Source of the DNA: an uncultured Gemmiger sp.
GTDB taxonomy: Bacteria > Bacillota > Clostridia > Oscillospirales > Ruminococcaceae
Direction of reading: 5' to 3'
NCBI GenBank assembly: GCA_944388175.1
Contig: CALXHR010000001.1
Span: forward strand, 124,001-188,000
Length of the DNA stretch: 64,000 nt
Below are positions 62,119-64,000 of the stretch, in pieces (position 1 is the first letter of the stretch; every line of letters begins with the position of its first letter). Position numbers and translations under genes: made by a program. Below the pieces are notes generated by a model, which saw only the letters and a program-made list of their open reading frames with translations, did no database searches and was not told the origin of the DNA.

Positions 62119-62778
62119 ATGCTTTCTACCGTAACGCGCACCGTCGTGATCTATATCACCGTCATTGCGGCGCTGCGGCTGATGGGCAAGCGCCAGCTGG
62201 GCGAGCTGCAGCCCTCGGAACTGGTGACGACGCTGCTGGTCTCTGACGTGGCGTCCATCTGCATCGACGAGCCGGACCTGCCGCTGCTGGCCAGCCTGGC
62301 GCTGATTCTGCTGCTGACGGTGCTGGAGATTTTCAGTTCCACGCTGGCCTGCCTGTTCCCCGCTTACGCGCGGCTGCTGTTTGGCAAACCGGTCACCGTC
62401 ATCCGGGACGGCGAAATTTTGCAGCCGGCGCTGCGGCGGCTGCGCATCACGGCCGGCGACCTGATGGAAGCGCTGCGCGGCAAGGATATCTTTTCCCCGG
62501 CCGAGGTGCTTTGGGCGGTCGTGGAACCCAACGGGCACATCAGTACCGCCACCAAAGCGCAAAACGCCGCCCCGCTGCTGCCGGTGCTGGTGGACGACAC
62601 CCTGTACCGGGAGAACCTTGCCGCTTTGCAGTTGGACGAAACCTGGCTCGACAGCGTTTTGCAGGCGAACGGCCTTGCCCGGCGGCAGGTATTGCTCTTG
62701 CTGTATAACGGCAGCGAACTGCTGCTGATACCAAAAAAGACCACCCCCAAGGGGTGGTCTGGAAAGGGACCGTCTTGA
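62119..62778 (+). CDS. DUF421 (YetF-type) membrane protein, second copy
   Basis: 219 residues. Helices at about 8-28, 35-52, 58-80; diagnostic 'MGKRQLGELQPSELVTTLLVSDVAS' in part ('GKRQLGELQPSE'). Soluble domain with 'VIRDGEILQPALRRLRIT' in part. Divergent from gerA; AGGAGG before ATG. Its TGA overlaps the TTG start of the next gene, so the two are coupled. DUF421 proteins near DUF4363 and spore genes are common in Clostridia. Confidence 0.9.
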   Translation: MLSTVTRTVVIYITVIAALRLMGKRQLGELQPSELVTTLLVSDVASICIDEPDLPLLASLALILLLTVLEIFSSTLACLFPAYARLLFGKPVTVIRDGEILQPALRRLRITAGDLMEALRGKDIFSPAEVLWAVVEPNGHISTATKAQNAAPLLPVLVDDTLYRENLAALQLDETWLDSVLQANGLARRQVLLLLYNGSELLLIPKKTTPKGWSGKGPS

Positions 62779-63143
62779 ACCGGAACTGGTACGCCGCGGT
62801 ATTATTGCTGGTGCTGGCGGTGGCGCTGTGCGGCGCCGGCCGTTATGTGGAAACCAGCACCGGGCAGCTGCGGCAGCAGCTGAACTGCGCCTATGCCGCC
62901 GCCGAGACCGGGCACTATACCGAAGCACAACGCGCCTACCGCACAGCCGCCCAAACAAGCACCGCCCACAGTAAGATCTGGCTGCTGCTGGTGCGCCGCA
63001 CGCTGGTGGATCAGTTCAACCAGACGCTGGCGACGCTGCCCGCCTACGCTACGGCCGACAACCGCGCCGATCTGGCGGTGGAAACCGCCCGCGCCTGCAC
63101 CCAGCTGCAGCAGATCCGGCAATCATTTTTCAGCCGGTTTTGA
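62775..63143 (+). CDS. DUF4363-like small membrane protein
   Basis: 122 residues from a TTG at 62775, 6 bp after GGAAAGGG. One N-terminal helix (about 4-24), then a helical, Ala/Gln-rich extracytoplasmic part with '[17 protein letters not shown]' (TPR-like). Matches DUF4363, regularly encoded directly after a DUF421 gene. The 3' end overlaps nrdR by 21 bp in convergent orientation. Confidence 0.75.
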   Translation: MNRNWYAAVLLLVLAVALCGAGRYVETSTGQLRQQLNCAYAAAETGHYTEAQRAYRTAAQTSTAHSKIWLLLVRRTLVDQFNQTLATLPAYATADNRADLAVETARACTQLQQIRQSFFSRF

Positions 63144-63596
63144 GCGGTTGTCCAGCATAACTTTGAGCTCGTCCATAAAGGTGTTGACGTCGCTGAACTG
63201 GCGGTAGACTGACGCAAAGCGCACGTACGCGACGTCGTCCAGCTGCTTGAGTTCCTGCATTGCCAGATCGCCGATGTGGATCGAGGTGACTTCCCGGTCG
63301 TAGGAATTGAGCAGCTGCTGCTCGATGCGGCTGACGGCGTCGTCCAGCTGCTGGTAGCTGACCGGGCGCTTCTCGCACGCGCGCAGCATGCCGTTGAGCA
63401 GCTTCTGGCGGTCGAACACTTCGCGCGAGTGGTCTTTTTTAACGACCATCAGTGGGACGGTCTCGACGATCTCGTAGGTGGTAAAGCGCTTTTTGCAGTT
63501 CAGGCACTCGCGGCGGCGGCGGATCTTTTCGCCGTCCTCCGTCGGGCGCGAGTCGATGACCTTGGAGTCCACCGCGCCGCAGTAAGGGCATTTCAT
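63123..63596 (-). CDS. nrdR: Transcriptional repressor NrdR
   Basis: 157 residues from ATG 63596 (GGAGG 8 bp upstream). N-terminal zinc ribbon '[16 protein letters not shown]' and '[14 protein letters not shown]', then an ATP-cone domain ('[19 protein letters not shown]' in part). Senses ATP/dATP and represses ribonucleotide reductase genes. 28 bp upstream on the same strand is the end of secF. Confidence 0.97.
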   Translation of the reverse strand: MKCPYCGAVDSKVIDSRPTEDGEKIRRRRECLNCKKRFTTYEIVETVPLMVVKKDHSREVFDRQKLLNGMLRACEKRPVSYQQLDDAVSRIEQQLLNSYDREVTSIHIGDLAMQELKQLDDVAYVRFASVYRQFSDVNTFMDELKVMLDNRSKPAEK

Positions 63597-63624
63597 GTCC
63601 AATTCCTCCTTTTTCGGTTCGGGA

Positions 63625-64000
63625 TCAGGCTTTCTTTTTGCTGGGGTTCTTTTTGTGCAGTTTCCAGTCGACCCACAGCGGCGTGGCGATGCAGATCGTG
63701 CTGTAGACGCCGCTGATCATACCAAACAGCAGCGGGAACGCAAAGGTGTAGATGCTGTCCAGCCGGTAGACAACCGACACCACACAGACGACGCCGAGCG
63801 CCAGGCAGGTCGTGATGGACGTCATCAGCGAGCGGGAGAAGCTCTGGTTGATGGACAGGTTGACCAGCTCTTTCAGGCTCATCTGCCGTTTGCCGAACAG
63901 GGCGCTGTTCTCACGGATACGGTCGTAGATAACGACGGTATCGTTGATGGAATAGCCCAGGATCGTCAGCATGGCGGCGATGAAGTTGCCGTTGAGGGGG
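63625..64000 (-). CDS. secF: Protein translocase subunit SecF (C-terminal part, cut by the window edge)
   Basis: About 125 residues visible. Contains the hallmark '[26 protein letters not shown]' region (in part; '[17 protein letters not shown]' is the SecF signature) and two further helices. The basic KKNPSKKKA tail ends the protein. SecF with SecD uses the proton gradient to drive export. Confidence 0.95.
   Translation of the reverse strand, partial: PLNGNFIAAMLTILGYSINDTVVIYDRIRENSALFGKRQMSLKELVNLSINQSFSRSLMTSITTCLALGVVCVVSVVYRLDSIYTFAFPLLFGMISGVYSTICIATPLWVDWKLHKKNPSKKKA

Overview
The window is GC-rich, low-complexity-poor chromosomal DNA from an anaerobic, probably gut-dwelling member of the Clostridia, most likely the Oscillospiraceae/Ruminococcaceae. 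The signs are: Gram-positive LPXTG and sortase genes, strong AGGAGG-type ribosome sites, a reverse rubrerythrin instead of aerobic peroxide defence, a GerA-type germinant receptor, a lysine riboswitch of Firmicutes type, and a GPH symporter with secreted GH3 and cytoplasmic GH2 enzymes. Genus and species cannot be fixed from the sequence alone.

Layout. 0-4.7 kb: a galactose/methyl-galactoside ABC transporter operon (mglB-mglA-mglC, minus strand) with an InlB-repeat membrane protein at its end. 4.7-7.1 kb: an AT-richer, gene-poor stretch with one unknown membrane-anchored protein and a striking 28-bp inverted repeat shaped like a Xer site. 7.1-12 kb: a tyrosine recombinase, then on the minus strand queA-tgt-yajC and two membrane proteins. 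12-16.9 kb: a lysine riboswitch and asd-dapA-dapB, a CapA-like protein and a free-standing aspartokinase-type ACT protein. 17-23 kb: an XRE regulator operon that includes an unlisted 33-residue ORF, then nadE, a corrinoid adenosyltransferase and an NCS2 purine permease. 23-31 kb: a glycoside utilisation operon (GH2, permuted GH3, a small membrane protein, GPH symporter). 31-33 kb: an AgrC/LytTR-type two-component system. 33-46.3 kb: a sortase-dependent pilus operon whose first gene encodes a surface protein of about 2,900 residues. 46.6-47.2 kb: six tRNA genes. 47.3-53 kb: dagK-like, lon, engB, methyltransferase, hslO. 53-58.6 kb: DUF421 protein, reverse rubrerythrin, PF07456 membrane protein, and a DUF4358/MBOAT/DHHW surface O-acylation cassette. 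58.7-63.1 kb: a complete gerA-gerB-gerC operon divergent from a DUF421/DUF4363 pair. 63.1-64 kb: nrdR and the end of secF.

How the parts fit. Two sugar uptake systems and two glycosidases suggest use of galactosides or glucosides. The pilus operon is the most notable locus: three differently spelled LPXTG anchors, two sortases, and a run of eight Gs inside the spacer of its best promoter, which is presently 20 bp long. This looks like a slippage-controlled ON/OFF switch. The lysine operon couples riboswitch control of transcription with a detached aspartokinase-like effector-binding protein. The germination genes argue that the organism forms, or recently formed, spores.
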